A DNA stretch of 8,988 bases from an uncultured bacterium. GTDB lineage: Bacteria; Verrucomicrobiota; Kiritimatiellia; RFP12; UBA1067. The notes beneath the pieces were generated by a model, which saw only the letters and a program-made list of their open reading frames with translations, was not told the DNA's origin and made no database searches. The DNA lies in the NCBI GenBank assembly GCA_902779075.1, contig CACZAK010000179.1, positions 393-9,380 on the forward strand. Reading direction: 5' to 3'. Below, in pieces: positions 1-5,382 of the stretch (positions are counted from its first letter, which is position 1; each line of letters begins with the position of its first letter). The position numbers and the translations under genes were made by a program.

Positions 1-316
1 CGGCGTCAAGGATGGCAAGCCGAAAACGGCGATCGGGAAAGGTAAGATGACAGACACGCCCGGACTCCTGCGCGTCTCGTTCTTCGGCCCGTTCTACGCA
101 GACTACCGCGTGATGTTGATCGACAAAGACTACGCATACGCGCTCGTCGGCAGCGGCAGTGCGGACTACCTATGGCTGCTCTCCCGCTCCCCTGAACTGT
201 CTGAAACCGCGAAGTCCGAACTTCTCGCAGAGGCGCAACGGCGTGGCTACGATGCGGGCGAGCTCATCTGGGTGCGACAAGGAAAAGATGAGACGACCAG
301 ATCTGGGGTAAAATAA
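1..316 (+). CDS. blc: Lipocalin family protein (Blc-like), C-terminal part
   Basis: The reading frame is open from base 2 and enters from outside the window, so only the last ~104 residues are seen. The segment around VSFFGPFYADYRVMLID, followed by YALVGSGSADYLWLLSRSP and ending GYDAGELIWVRQ, matches the last beta strands and C-terminal helix of bacterial Blc/apolipoprotein D-like lipocalins (E. coli Blc has the related YLWILSRTP segment). Known family members are small beta-barrels that bind lipids, and many are outer-membrane lipoproteins; a signal peptide cannot be judged because the N-terminus is missing. An ATG at 47 lies inside the conserved barrel and is not the real start. The stop is TAA at 314-316, and the next gene starts 43 bp later. 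Recognition is by family pattern; the physiological ligand is unknown. Confidence 0.85.
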   Translation, partial: GVKDGKPKTAIGKGKMTDTPGLLRVSFFGPFYADYRVMLIDKDYAYALVGSGSADYLWLLSRSPELSETAKSELLAEAQRRGYDAGELIWVRQGKDETTRSGVK

Positions 317-359
317 TGTCGGTTATTTCCGCAACCGAGTTGTTTGAAAAGGAACCGCG

Positions 360-842
360 ATGAAAAAACTGGTGATTGCTTCAGTGTTGTGCATTTTGCT
401 AAGCGGATGCATTGGATTTAAGTGGACCACTAAAGTTGACGACGGTGCGGTTTATGAGCTTAACCGCGAAATGTATATTGCCGAGGATGATGGTCTTATT
501 CTTGTGGATACGCGAACTGAACATCCCGAGTATTACACAATCAAGGGAACGCTTCCCGCAAGGACAAAACTTCAAGAAGCCGAAAAGATAACCCGCCGAG
601 GGTTCTCCTTCTGGTGGTATTTTGGACCTTATTCCAATGTTGCCGTGTACGGGGAAGTTCTTGGAGGCGACTTCAATGGGCGCCTTGTCGACTTTGGGAA
701 ACATCGTCAGTGCTGTCCCAAACATGGATATTGGTATCTGTGTCCGCTTGATTGCCCTGAGCGTAATCTCAAGTGCCTTACGCCTGAGAAATATGATCAA
801 GCGCATATTCTAAACAGTCATGGCATAAGGGGAGGCCAATGA
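360..842 (+). CDS. Unrecognised lipoprotein with Cys-rich C-terminus
   Basis: A 160-residue protein with a clear type II signal peptide: MKK start, hydrophobic core, lipobox LSGC with Cys17 as the lipidation site. It should be membrane-anchored and exported. A ribosome binding site (AAAAGGA, 347-353) lies 6 bp before the ATG. The mature part has no fold I recognise. It has a run rich in Trp/Phe/Tyr (FSFWWYFGPYS, about residues 81-91), and the last third carries several cysteines in the order CC, C, C, C (about residues 118-139), which could form disulfides outside the cytoplasm or bind a metal. The stop overlaps a possible downstream ATG (ATGA at 839-842), suggesting co-transcription with the next small gene. 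By eye it is AT-richer than the lipocalin before it. Function unknown. Confidence 0.75.
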   Translation: MKKLVIASVLCILLSGCIGFKWTTKVDDGAVYELNREMYIAEDDGLILVDTRTEHPEYYTIKGTLPARTKLQEAEKITRRGFSFWWYFGPYSNVAVYGEVLGGDFNGRLVDFGKHRQCCPKHGYWYLCPLDCPERNLKCLTPEKYDQAHILNSHGIRGGQ

Positions 843-922
843 AGGCTGTATTGATGACAAAGAAACTGTCTGTAATATTCCGCGTTCGGGGCGATGTTCT
901 TGAACATAGGAAGGAAAGTGAT

Positions 923-1123
923 ATGGCGACATCTAGCATAACTGCAAACTTCGTGATGAGCGACCCTAAAGTTTCTAGGGCGTTTGTCAGGGCTTTGCTC
1001 GCACGTAGACCGCGTGGCAACGTGCCTAGAATCAGAAACGACTGGGAAGTCCTTTCTGACCCTGATGATATTCGCGGCTTTTTCGGACGGAAAACGGCGA
1101 AGGGCAGGAGGGTGCTGACATGA
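923..1123 (+). CDS. Small antitoxin-like hypothetical protein
   Basis: A 66-residue protein starting MATSSITANF. I chose the ATG at 923 because a purine-rich site (GGAAGGA, 909-915) lies 7 bp upstream and because MATSSI looks like a natural N-terminus. The frame is open back to an ATG at 839 that overlaps the previous stop and has its own AAGGGGAGG (827-835), so a 94-residue form is possible. The layout is an N-terminal SITANF segment, a DPKVSRAFVRALL helix, a basic Pro/Arg middle and a C-terminal SDPDDIRGFF segment followed by basic residues. This resembles small unnamed gut-bacterial proteins that I recall as antitoxin-like; that link is from memory and not proven. No toxin gene follows: 82 bp of non-coding DNA and then an unrelated lipoprotein. 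It could be an orphan antitoxin or an unrelated small protein. Confidence 0.55.
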   Translation: MATSSITANFVMSDPKVSRAFVRALLARRPRGNVPRIRNDWEVLSDPDDIRGFFGRKTAKGRRVLT

Positions 1124-1125
1124 AG

Positions 1126-1150
1126 TTACTCCACCACTCTTACTCCACCA
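1126..1150. repeat. Short tandem repeat, 14-bp period
   Basis: The 11-mer TTACTCCACCA occurs at 1126-1136 and again at 1140-1150, separated by 3 bp, giving almost two copies of a 14-bp unit. It lies just past the stop of the small antitoxin-like gene. No function is evident; it may be a slippage product or a pair of protein binding half-sites. Confidence 0.6.
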
Positions 1151-1153
1151 ATG

Positions 1154-1164
1154 GGGTCAGACCC
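1154..1164. repeat. GGGTC-A-GACCC palindrome (REP-like)
   Basis: A perfect inverted repeat with 5-bp arms and a single central base, in the context ATGGGGTCAGACCCTC. I recall very similar GGGGTCAGACCC elements dispersed next to REP-associated tyrosine (Y1) transposase genes in many genomes; no such gene is in this window. It could be an isolated REP-like unit or a transcription factor site for the downstream lipoprotein gene. Confidence 0.45.
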
Positions 1165-1205
1165 TCTGGCGCTCCCTGGAGATATGAAAAATAAGGAGGT
1201 GCCAG

Positions 1206-2204
1206 ATGGTACGCCAAGTAGTTAACAGAATTATTCAAATCAGTCTGATGTTCGCAATAGCCGTCGGTCTAGGTGGATGTTGCCTTCATCAAACGTCCCA
1301 CGCGGAAAAGACCTACTGTGTTATTGATCTTACCAGCAAGTCTAACGATGGGAAGTATCCCATGACATGGCTTGATGATATTCCAAAAGGAGGATGGAGC
1401 CTTGAACATAAGACGCGTAAGTTGGTTTTGCGCCGCATTCCACCAGGGCGTTTCAAGTTCCTTGGCAAATACGACGTCGAGATAACACGCCCATTCTACA
1501 TTGGCGTGTTTGAATTCACCTGTGCGCAGTATGAACTACTCACCGGCAAGTCGGTCGAGTCCATTGTCGGCATGCGTCTCACGGAAGATCAGCCGTTATG
1601 GGATATGCAGTGGGATGAAGTGTGCGGAAAGGATGCGGACTTGGTACTCAGAGAGAAGTCGCCGATGGGCGTGGATGGATTCTCAATACCAAAAGAGAAT
1701 TCGCTCTTGGGGATGCTCACCAAAAAGACAGGCAGCAGATTCTCATTGCCCACAGAGGCGCAATGGGAGTATGCCTGCCGAGCCGGCGTAGATACTGCCT
1801 TCAATATTGGAAATGCCGGAAGAGATGACTGGGAGACCATGAGGCTTTGTGGATGCTCCCGCTTTGACCCGAATCTAAGAGTTAAGAATTTCAGGCCGAT
1901 CACACATGTTGGAGCATATCGCCCAAACCGTTGGGGACTTTACGACATGCATGGAAATCTTGAGGAGATGTGCCTTGATGAATTCTCAAATGAAGAGGGT
2001 TTATCTGCTGTTTTAGGTAGGGGCGCGGCCGATCCGTGCTTTAATGGTGGTCCAAATCCAGAGGTTCGCGGGTGGTACGTTACAAAAGGAGGCAGCCTGC
2101 ACTCCAACCCATCCGAATGCACGACGACTTCTAGAGAGGCACGAATTCAAGAATGGTCAGATTGGTTTGTTGGGTTCAGAGTTGTCATGGAGGCTTGTGA
2201 TTGA
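1206..2204 (+). CDS. SUMF1/FGE-domain lipoprotein, probably non-canonical
   Basis: A 332-residue protein. AAGGAGG (1193-1199) lies 6 bp before the ATG. Residues 1-25 form a lipoprotein signal with lipobox GLGGC, Cys25 being the anchor. From about residue 78 onward it follows the formylglycine-generating-enzyme-sulfatase (SUMF1) fold: PGRFKF and ITRPFYIGVFEFTCAQY (about 80-109), RFSLPTEAQWEYACRAG (178-194), RWGLYDMHGNLEEMC (242-256), VTKGGSLHS (292-300) and GFRVV (323-327). In true FGEs two cysteines five residues apart after the GGS motif bind copper and oxidise the sulfatase Cys. Here the first is Ser300 and only the second (Cys305) remains, with the following Arg313 conserved. It is therefore probably not a working FGE, and more likely a substrate-binding or structural member of this large family. 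The lipid anchor puts it outside the cytoplasm. No sulfatase gene is nearby. Confidence 0.88.
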   Translation: MVRQVVNRIIQISLMFAIAVGLGGCCLHQTSHAEKTYCVIDLTSKSNDGKYPMTWLDDIPKGGWSLEHKTRKLVLRRIPPGRFKFLGKYDVEITRPFYIGVFEFTCAQYELLTGKSVESIVGMRLTEDQPLWDMQWDEVCGKDADLVLREKSPMGVDGFSIPKENSLLGMLTKKTGSRFSLPTEAQWEYACRAGVDTAFNIGNAGRDDWETMRLCGCSRFDPNLRVKNFRPITHVGAYRPNRWGLYDMHGNLEEMCLDEFSNEEGLSAVLGRGAADPCFNGGPNPEVRGWYVTKGGSLHSNPSECTTTSREARIQEWSDWFVGFRVVMEACD

Positions 2205-2259
2205 TTAGTTGCCATGGGAGATTAAGGTGAAAGTGTTGCAAAACGGCGCAAGGGAAATC

Positions 2260-2268
2260 TGCTATACT
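2260..2268 (+). promoter_or_regulatory. Extended -10 promoter element
   Basis: TGCTATACT fits the extended -10 consensus (TGn followed by TATAAT, one mismatch). A TTGCAA at 2236-2241 is 21 bp upstream, too far for a normal -35, so activity would rest on the extended -10. The predicted start near 2275 lies about 15 bp before the first small ORF. Confidence 0.45.
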
Positions 2269-2289
2269 ATCCCCGCAGAGACACCAGCC

Positions 2290-2361
2290 ATGAAAAGAAC
2301 GCTGAACATAACACGCTCAGAGAACGAGAGGGACGGCGATGCACCAATCGTTAAAAAATAA
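2290..2361 (+). CDS. Possible 23-residue leader or small peptide
   Basis: A short ORF starting MKRTLNITRSE and ending VVK-like basic residues (IVKK) at a TAA. It lies directly downstream of the promoter element at 2260-2268. No good ribosome binding site is present (only a GCAGAGA-like stretch upstream), and it resembles no family I know. It could be a small peptide gene, a remnant or chance. Confidence 0.25.
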   Translation: MKRTLNITRSENERDGDAPIVKK

Positions 2362-2400
2362 GAGTCGGCCTCAGAGGAATTCTATTACAAGGAGAATGTC

Positions 2401-2490
2401 ATGGACGATCTAAAGAAAATGATCGCTTGCGAAATAGCCGTCGAGAGGCGGCTGGAGCAGGCTTCAGATAGGACTTGTGAACTACATTGA
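2401..2490 (+). pseudogene. Small ORF with strong RBS, possibly front of a broken gene
   Basis: AAGGAG (2390-2395) lies 5 bp before the ATG, a better start signal than most chance ORFs have. The ORF gives 29 residues, starting MDDLKKMIACEIAVERRLEQ, a likely amphipathic helix, and ends at TGA (2488-2490). The same frame then stays open for another 39 codons, to a TAG at 2608-2610, and this second part includes DSAAGELAILICAG. A single TGG-to-TGA change would explain the break and leave a 70-codon ancestor. Alternatively it is a genuine 29-residue peptide. I do not recognise either part. TGA serves as the normal stop in confident genes here (sigma factor, PIN toxin), so recoding as Trp is unlikely. 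Confidence 0.35.
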
Positions 2491-2577
2491 GGGCAGTTGG
2501 ATTCTGCCGCTGGTGAATTGGCGATTTTAATATGCGCAGGGGTGACGGGGGAACCAAGCCCTGCGGCGGTCGGGAAG

Positions 2578-2589
2578 TTATGGTATAAT
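2578..2589 (+). promoter_or_regulatory. Promoter of the DUF4143 ATPase gene
   Basis: TTATGGTATAAT contains a perfect extended -10 (TGG then TATAAT, 2581-2589). No recognisable -35 is present at the proper distance. The predicted start is about 2596, leaving a leader of roughly 45 bp before the ATG at 2642. The same 12-mer recurs before the antitoxin gene at 4575-4586. Confidence 0.7.
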
Positions 2590-2622
2590 ATCCACACGAA
2601 CAAAAGTTAGGTGGATATCCAC
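2588..2622. promoter_or_regulatory. Operator-like GTGGATAT half-sites
   Basis: GTGGATATCCAC at 2611-2622 is a perfect 12-bp palindrome between the promoter and the ribosome binding site of the ATPase gene. The half-site ATATCCAC occurs again at 2588-2595, overlapping the end of the -10 box, so two direct copies start 27 bp apart with an inverted copy between. This arrangement is typical of a repressor binding region. The regulator is unknown. Confidence 0.5.
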
Positions 2623-2641
2623 TGAAGAATTGGAGCCTTAG

Positions 2642-3940
2642 ATGATTGTCAATAGAGAAGAAACGGTTGATCGGCTTGTTCGGCTGATGGGGAACGGGAA
2701 CGTGAAGGTCATTACCGGCATACGGCGGTGCGGCAAGAGTTTTCTCCTTGACCGGCTGTTGAGGCGGCGGCTTCTTGGGGACGGCCTTGCGCCGGATCGG
2801 ATCGTGTCCGTCTCCCTCGAACTGAAGAAGAATGAACGGCTTCGTTCGCCGGACGCTCTCCATGAGCATCTTTCGAGCGCGCTCAGGCGCATTCGCGGGC
2901 GAGCGGTTGTGTTTGTCGACGAGCTGCAGATGGCTTTGCCGGAGCGGACGGACGAGGAAGAGCGCAAGCATGCCGAGGCCGCGATATACGGTTCGCTGAA
3001 CGAACTGAAGGCAAGGGCGCATACGGACATCTTTGTGACGGGATCGAATTCGTCGTTCCTCTCCGAAGATGTGGCGACAATGTTCCGGGGGCGGGCGGAC
3101 ACCGTGCGGATTTGTCCGTTCACCTTCGTGGAGTTCCTTTCGGCGGTGCGCAAGAACGAACTTGCCGCATGGAAGGAGTATATGGTTTACGGTGGCATGC
3201 CTGGATCGCTTGCGTACGCGGAAGGCAACGACAGGAAAGAGTATCTGCAGGGGTTGTTCAAGACCGTTTACTTCAAGGACATCGTCGATCGGAACGCGCC
3301 GCTCGCGGACGAGGCCGTGCTGGATCATGTGAGCGAATTCGTCATGAGCGCCGTCGGCAGCCTGACCAATCCGGCAAAGCTGACCAACTCCATGAAAACC
3401 GTCCTCGGAATCAAGACGGACTATCAGGTCGTGCGCCGCCATCTGGGCTACCTCAGGTCGGCATACCTGATAGAGGAGGCGAAGCGATGGGATGTGAAGG
3501 GTCGGCATTACATGGACTACCCCAGCAAATACTATTCCGTGGACGTGGGGCTACGGAACGCCCGTCTTGACTATCGGCAGCAGGAACCGACGCACATCAT
3601 GGAGAACATTGTATTCAATGAACTGCGGGCGAGAGGCTATTCGGTTGATGTCGGAATGGTCGAAATCGAGACGCGCAGGGAAGGGAAGAGGGAAAAACGT
3701 CAACACGAAGTTGACTTTGTGGTGAATCTTCCGGGCGAGAGGGTCTATGTTCAGTCGGCATACGCGATGGAAACGGACGAGAAGCGCGAGCAAGAGACAT
3801 TGCCGCTTCGCAAGACGGGCGATTCGTTCCGGAAGATTGTCGTCACTGGGGATTATCAGGACCCATGGACAGACGTAAATGGCGTCATCCATGTGGGAGT
3901 AATTCCGTTCCTCCTTGACAAGGAATTGATTGAAAAGTAA
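2642..3940 (+). CDS. AAA-family ATPase with DUF4143 C-terminal domain
   Basis: A 432-residue protein, normal length for the family. GGAG (2632-2635) lies 6 bp before the ATG. Walker A is GIRRCGKS (residues 26-33), Walker B is AVVFVDE (about 88-94) and a sensor-1-like VTGSNS lies at 132-137. The N-terminal half is thus an AAA_14-type ATPase. The C-terminal half has the DUF4143 pattern: YYSVDVGLRNARL, then MENIVFNEL (Glu321) and HEVDFVV (Glu356, Asp358) followed by VYVQSAY, which resembles a PD-(D/E)xK nuclease-like core with Gln in place of the usual Lys. Such proteins are common, often in many copies, in gut bacteria and archaea. Their role is not settled; DNA-related or defence-like functions have been suggested. 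It has its own promoter with an operator-like palindrome, and a lipoprotein gene follows 21 bp after its stop. Confidence 0.93.
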   Translation: MIVNREETVDRLVRLMGNGNVKVITGIRRCGKSFLLDRLLRRRLLGDGLAPDRIVSVSLELKKNERLRSPDALHEHLSSALRRIRGRAVVFVDELQMALPERTDEEERKHAEAAIYGSLNELKARAHTDIFVTGSNSSFLSEDVATMFRGRADTVRICPFTFVEFLSAVRKNELAAWKEYMVYGGMPGSLAYAEGNDRKEYLQGLFKTVYFKDIVDRNAPLADEAVLDHVSEFVMSAVGSLTNPAKLTNSMKTVLGIKTDYQVVRRHLGYLRSAYLIEEAKRWDVKGRHYMDYPSKYYSVDVGLRNARLDYRQQEPTHIMENIVFNELRARGYSVDVGMVEIETRREGKREKRQHEVDFVVNLPGERVYVQSAYAMETDEKREQETLPLRKTGDSFRKIVVTGDYQDPWTDVNGVIHVGVIPFLLDKELIEK

Positions 3941-3961
3941 TGCGCAGAAAGGGCGTAAGCC

Positions 3962-4507
3962 ATGAAACCCTTTGCACGAACAATCCTCGTTTCATTCCTC
4001 GCGTTGGCGGCGGGATGCATATTGCCCATTCCGCATTATCGGCAACATTTGGAGAAGACAAGTGGCGTTGTCATCGATAAAAAATCTAGGAATCCTGTTT
4101 CAAATGCCAGAATTACTGTCTGTGCTGGTAGATACTCCCAAGGTGCCATCACGGATTCGAACGGGCGGATTTCTGTGGAATCAAGCGGGGGTTGGCATTT
4201 TATATGGTGGGTCGCGCCACCTTCGGGAGGGTCGTTGTTGCCGACATACCTCGATCCCCAAGATACATGGCATGATATAAGTATTGAGGCTCAAGGATAT
4301 CCTGTACATCTTGAGACACCGCCGTGGAACAAACGTGGAACGTATGTTATTGAACTTGACAAAGAGCGAAAAGATTGCAAAGAAAACCCATTTTTGCCAA
4401 ACCAATGGGAAGAAAACAGCGCCGAAGAGGCTGTTGACGGCGGCGCTGGTGACGTGCGGAACGCGCCCTGCGGTGGTCATTCTGGGAAACGAAAGATCAC
4501 CAACTAA
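3962..4507 (+). CDS. Lipoprotein with carboxypeptidase-regulatory-like domain
   Basis: A 181-residue protein with a lipoprotein signal: hydrophobic stretch at 7-17 and lipobox LAAGC with Cys19. AGAAAGGG (3946-3953) lies 8 bp before the ATG. Residues ~34-75 (SGVVIDKKSRNPVSNARI ... GAITDSNGRISVES) follow the Ig-like CarboxypepD_reg pattern, usually found in surface proteins and TonB receptors. The matching end of this domain (HDISIEAQGYPVH ... TYVIELDK) runs to about residue 136. The last 45 residues are Glu/Asp/Gly-rich and look unrelated. There the alternative frame (about 4400-4500) has stronger G/C at third positions and reads as a hydrophobic segment (LLTAALVTCG), hinting at a frameshift or a join with other DNA. 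It follows the ATPase by 21 bp and may be co-transcribed. Specific role unknown. Confidence 0.78.
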   Translation: MKPFARTILVSFLALAAGCILPIPHYRQHLEKTSGVVIDKKSRNPVSNARITVCAGRYSQGAITDSNGRISVESSGGWHFIWWVAPPSGGSLLPTYLDPQDTWHDISIEAQGYPVHLETPPWNKRGTYVIELDKERKDCKENPFLPNQWEENSAEEAVDGGAGDVRNAPCGGHSGKRKITN

Positions 4508-4535
4508 CCGAACGGAAATGCCTCAACTAACCGAA
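4501..4535. repeat. 12-bp direct repeat, 23-bp period
   Basis: CAACTAACCGAA occurs exactly at 4501-4512 and 4524-4535. The first copy spans the TAA stop of the lipoprotein gene (4505-4507). It lies upstream of the antitoxin promoter, at about two helical turns spacing, so it may be a paired binding site or a local duplication. Confidence 0.6.
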
Positions 4536-4565
4536 TTAAAAATATCGAGTCACATCTAGGTCAAG

Positions 4566-4586
4566 TTGGCCAAATTATGGTATAAT
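4566..4586 (+). promoter_or_regulatory. Promoter and possible operator of the toxin-antitoxin operon
   Basis: TTATGGTATAAT (4575-4586) has a perfect extended -10, TGG then TATAAT. The 8-bp palindrome TTGGCCAA (4566-4573) lies just upstream, in the spacer. Phd-type antitoxins usually repress their own operon by binding palindromes at the promoter, so this is a plausible operator, though 8 bp is short. The transcript would start near 4593, about 17 bp before the ATG. Confidence 0.65.
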
Positions 4587-4609
4587 GTGAGCCGTCAAAA
4601 GGAGATACT

Positions 4610-4840
4610 ATGCCAACGATGCTGAACATTCACGAGGCGAAAGCTAATTTCTCGGGTGTTCTCGCGGAAGTCGAGAACAAGCTCGCGGTCGTAACGATTA
4701 TGCGCTATGGGCGTCCCATAGCCAAGATCGTGCCGATCACGCCCCGGCGAAACATGGCGCCGCTGCCGGGTTTTGCGGGGAAGGTGAAAATGCACGGCGA
4801 CTGGTTCGGCGATGATTCATCCGAATGGGAGAATGCGTGA
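4610..4840 (+). CDS. Phd/YefM-like antitoxin
   Basis: A 76-residue protein. AAAAGGAG (4597-4604) lies 5 bp before the ATG. Residues 4-43 (MLNIHEAKANFSGVLAEVENK ... YGRPIAKIVPI) are the classic Phd/YefM DNA-binding and dimerising domain. The following segment (about 44-76), with GFAGKVKMHGDWFGDDSSEWENA, is the toxin-wrapping tail that normally neutralises a PIN toxin; its acidic, aromatic end is typical. The stop TGA shares one base with the toxin ATG (TGATG at 4838-4842), giving translational coupling. The protein probably binds its own promoter alone or with the toxin. The family assignment is secure; which PIN subgroup it serves is read from the neighbour. Confidence 0.92.
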   Translation: MPTMLNIHEAKANFSGVLAEVENKLAVVTIMRYGRPIAKIVPITPRRNMAPLPGFAGKVKMHGDWFGDDSSEWENA

Positions 4841-5226
4841 TGCGCCGGATATTGTGCGACACATGTGCGCTTATCTGGCTGTCTACGGGCGATGCCAGGC
4901 TTTCGCGCGCGGCAAGGACCGCGATGCGCGATGCCGAACTGCTTTGCTTTTCGTCGATTTCAATCTGGGAGATCGCGCGGAAGGTGAAAGCCGGAGAGTT
5001 GGAGCTTCCAGTTGCTCCGACGTTGTTTGCAGACATGCTTGAAAGGCACTACGGCATGAAGGAATTGCCGCTTGACAACGCCGTCATGCTTCGTGCATCG
5101 TCTTTGCCGGAAATCCACAAGGATCCTGCCGACCGGTTTATCATAGCAACCGCCTTCCTGAACGACTGCGTTGTTGCAACCGGCGACCGCCGCTTCCCGG
5201 AGTACGGTGTGGAAGTGATTGCGTGA
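4840..5226 (+). CDS. vapC: PIN-domain toxin (VapC family ribonuclease)
   Basis: A 128-residue protein. I chose the ATG at 4840 because MRRILCDTCALIW is the standard PIN start and it couples to the antitoxin stop; an ATG at 4825 would add five residues inside the antitoxin gene. The acidic metal-binding residues expected of the PIN nuclease are present: Asp7 (LCDT), Glu44 (SIWEIA), Asp98 (HKDPADR) and Asp116 (VATGDRRF). The protein should therefore be a Mg-dependent RNase held inactive by the upstream antitoxin. VapC enzymes generally cut tRNA or rRNA, but the target here cannot be read from sequence. Length and order are normal for a Phd-VapC module. No damage is seen, so the module looks intact. 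Confidence 0.93.
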   Translation: MRRILCDTCALIWLSTGDARLSRAARTAMRDAELLCFSSISIWEIARKVKAGELELPVAPTLFADMLERHYGMKELPLDNAVMLRASSLPEIHKDPADRFIIATAFLNDCVVATGDRRFPEYGVEVIA

Positions 5227-5312
5227 AGCAGGGATGTGGTGGCGGCACGCTGGCGGCGGCGCTTGAACTCGAAAAGAGGGAACAGGCTCCTAAGAGTCCC
5301 CAAAATCTTCAG

Positions 5313-5331
5313 ATTCCTTGGAATTCCATGG
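5313..5331. promoter_or_regulatory. Repeat and palindrome upstream of the sigma factor gene
   Basis: ATTCCTTGG (5313-5321) and ATTCCATGG (5323-5331) are near-identical 9-mers with a 10-bp period, and TGGAATTCCA (5319-5328) within them is a perfect palindrome. They lie about 52 bp before the sigma factor start, where an operator or promoter would be. No standard -10/-35 pair was identified in 5227-5382. Confidence 0.35.
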
Positions 5332-5382
5332 TGGCGAATCCGTTTACTGTTGTAGAAGGGCGAGGTGTGCCCGAGGAAGAAG

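Larger units (their letters stand above)
2205..2641 (+). other. 437-bp intergenic region with promoters and small ORFs
   Basis: No full-size gene is supported here. The stretch holds two extended -10 promoter elements (about 2260 and 2578), two very short ORFs (2290-2361 and 2401-2490), a possible broken frame running on to 2610 and a 12-bp palindrome at 2611-2622. No convincing terminator follows the FGE-like gene. The layout suggests decayed or very small genes between two accessory genes. Confidence 0.5.

Noticed and set aside
2488..2490. TGA read as selenocysteine or tryptophan
   Set aside because: TGA is the stop in the secure sigma factor and toxin genes, and no selenocysteine insertion element was seen after it.
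2399..3508. A 369-codon open frame on the minus strand
   Set aside because: It lies opposite the ATPase gene, which has complete Walker motifs and a good start. The antisense product has no family features.
5227..5382. A 70-codon + strand frame (5223-5435) between the toxin and the sigma factor
   Set aside because: It overlaps the sigma factor start in another frame, lacks a good ribosome binding site and shows no recognisable sequence.
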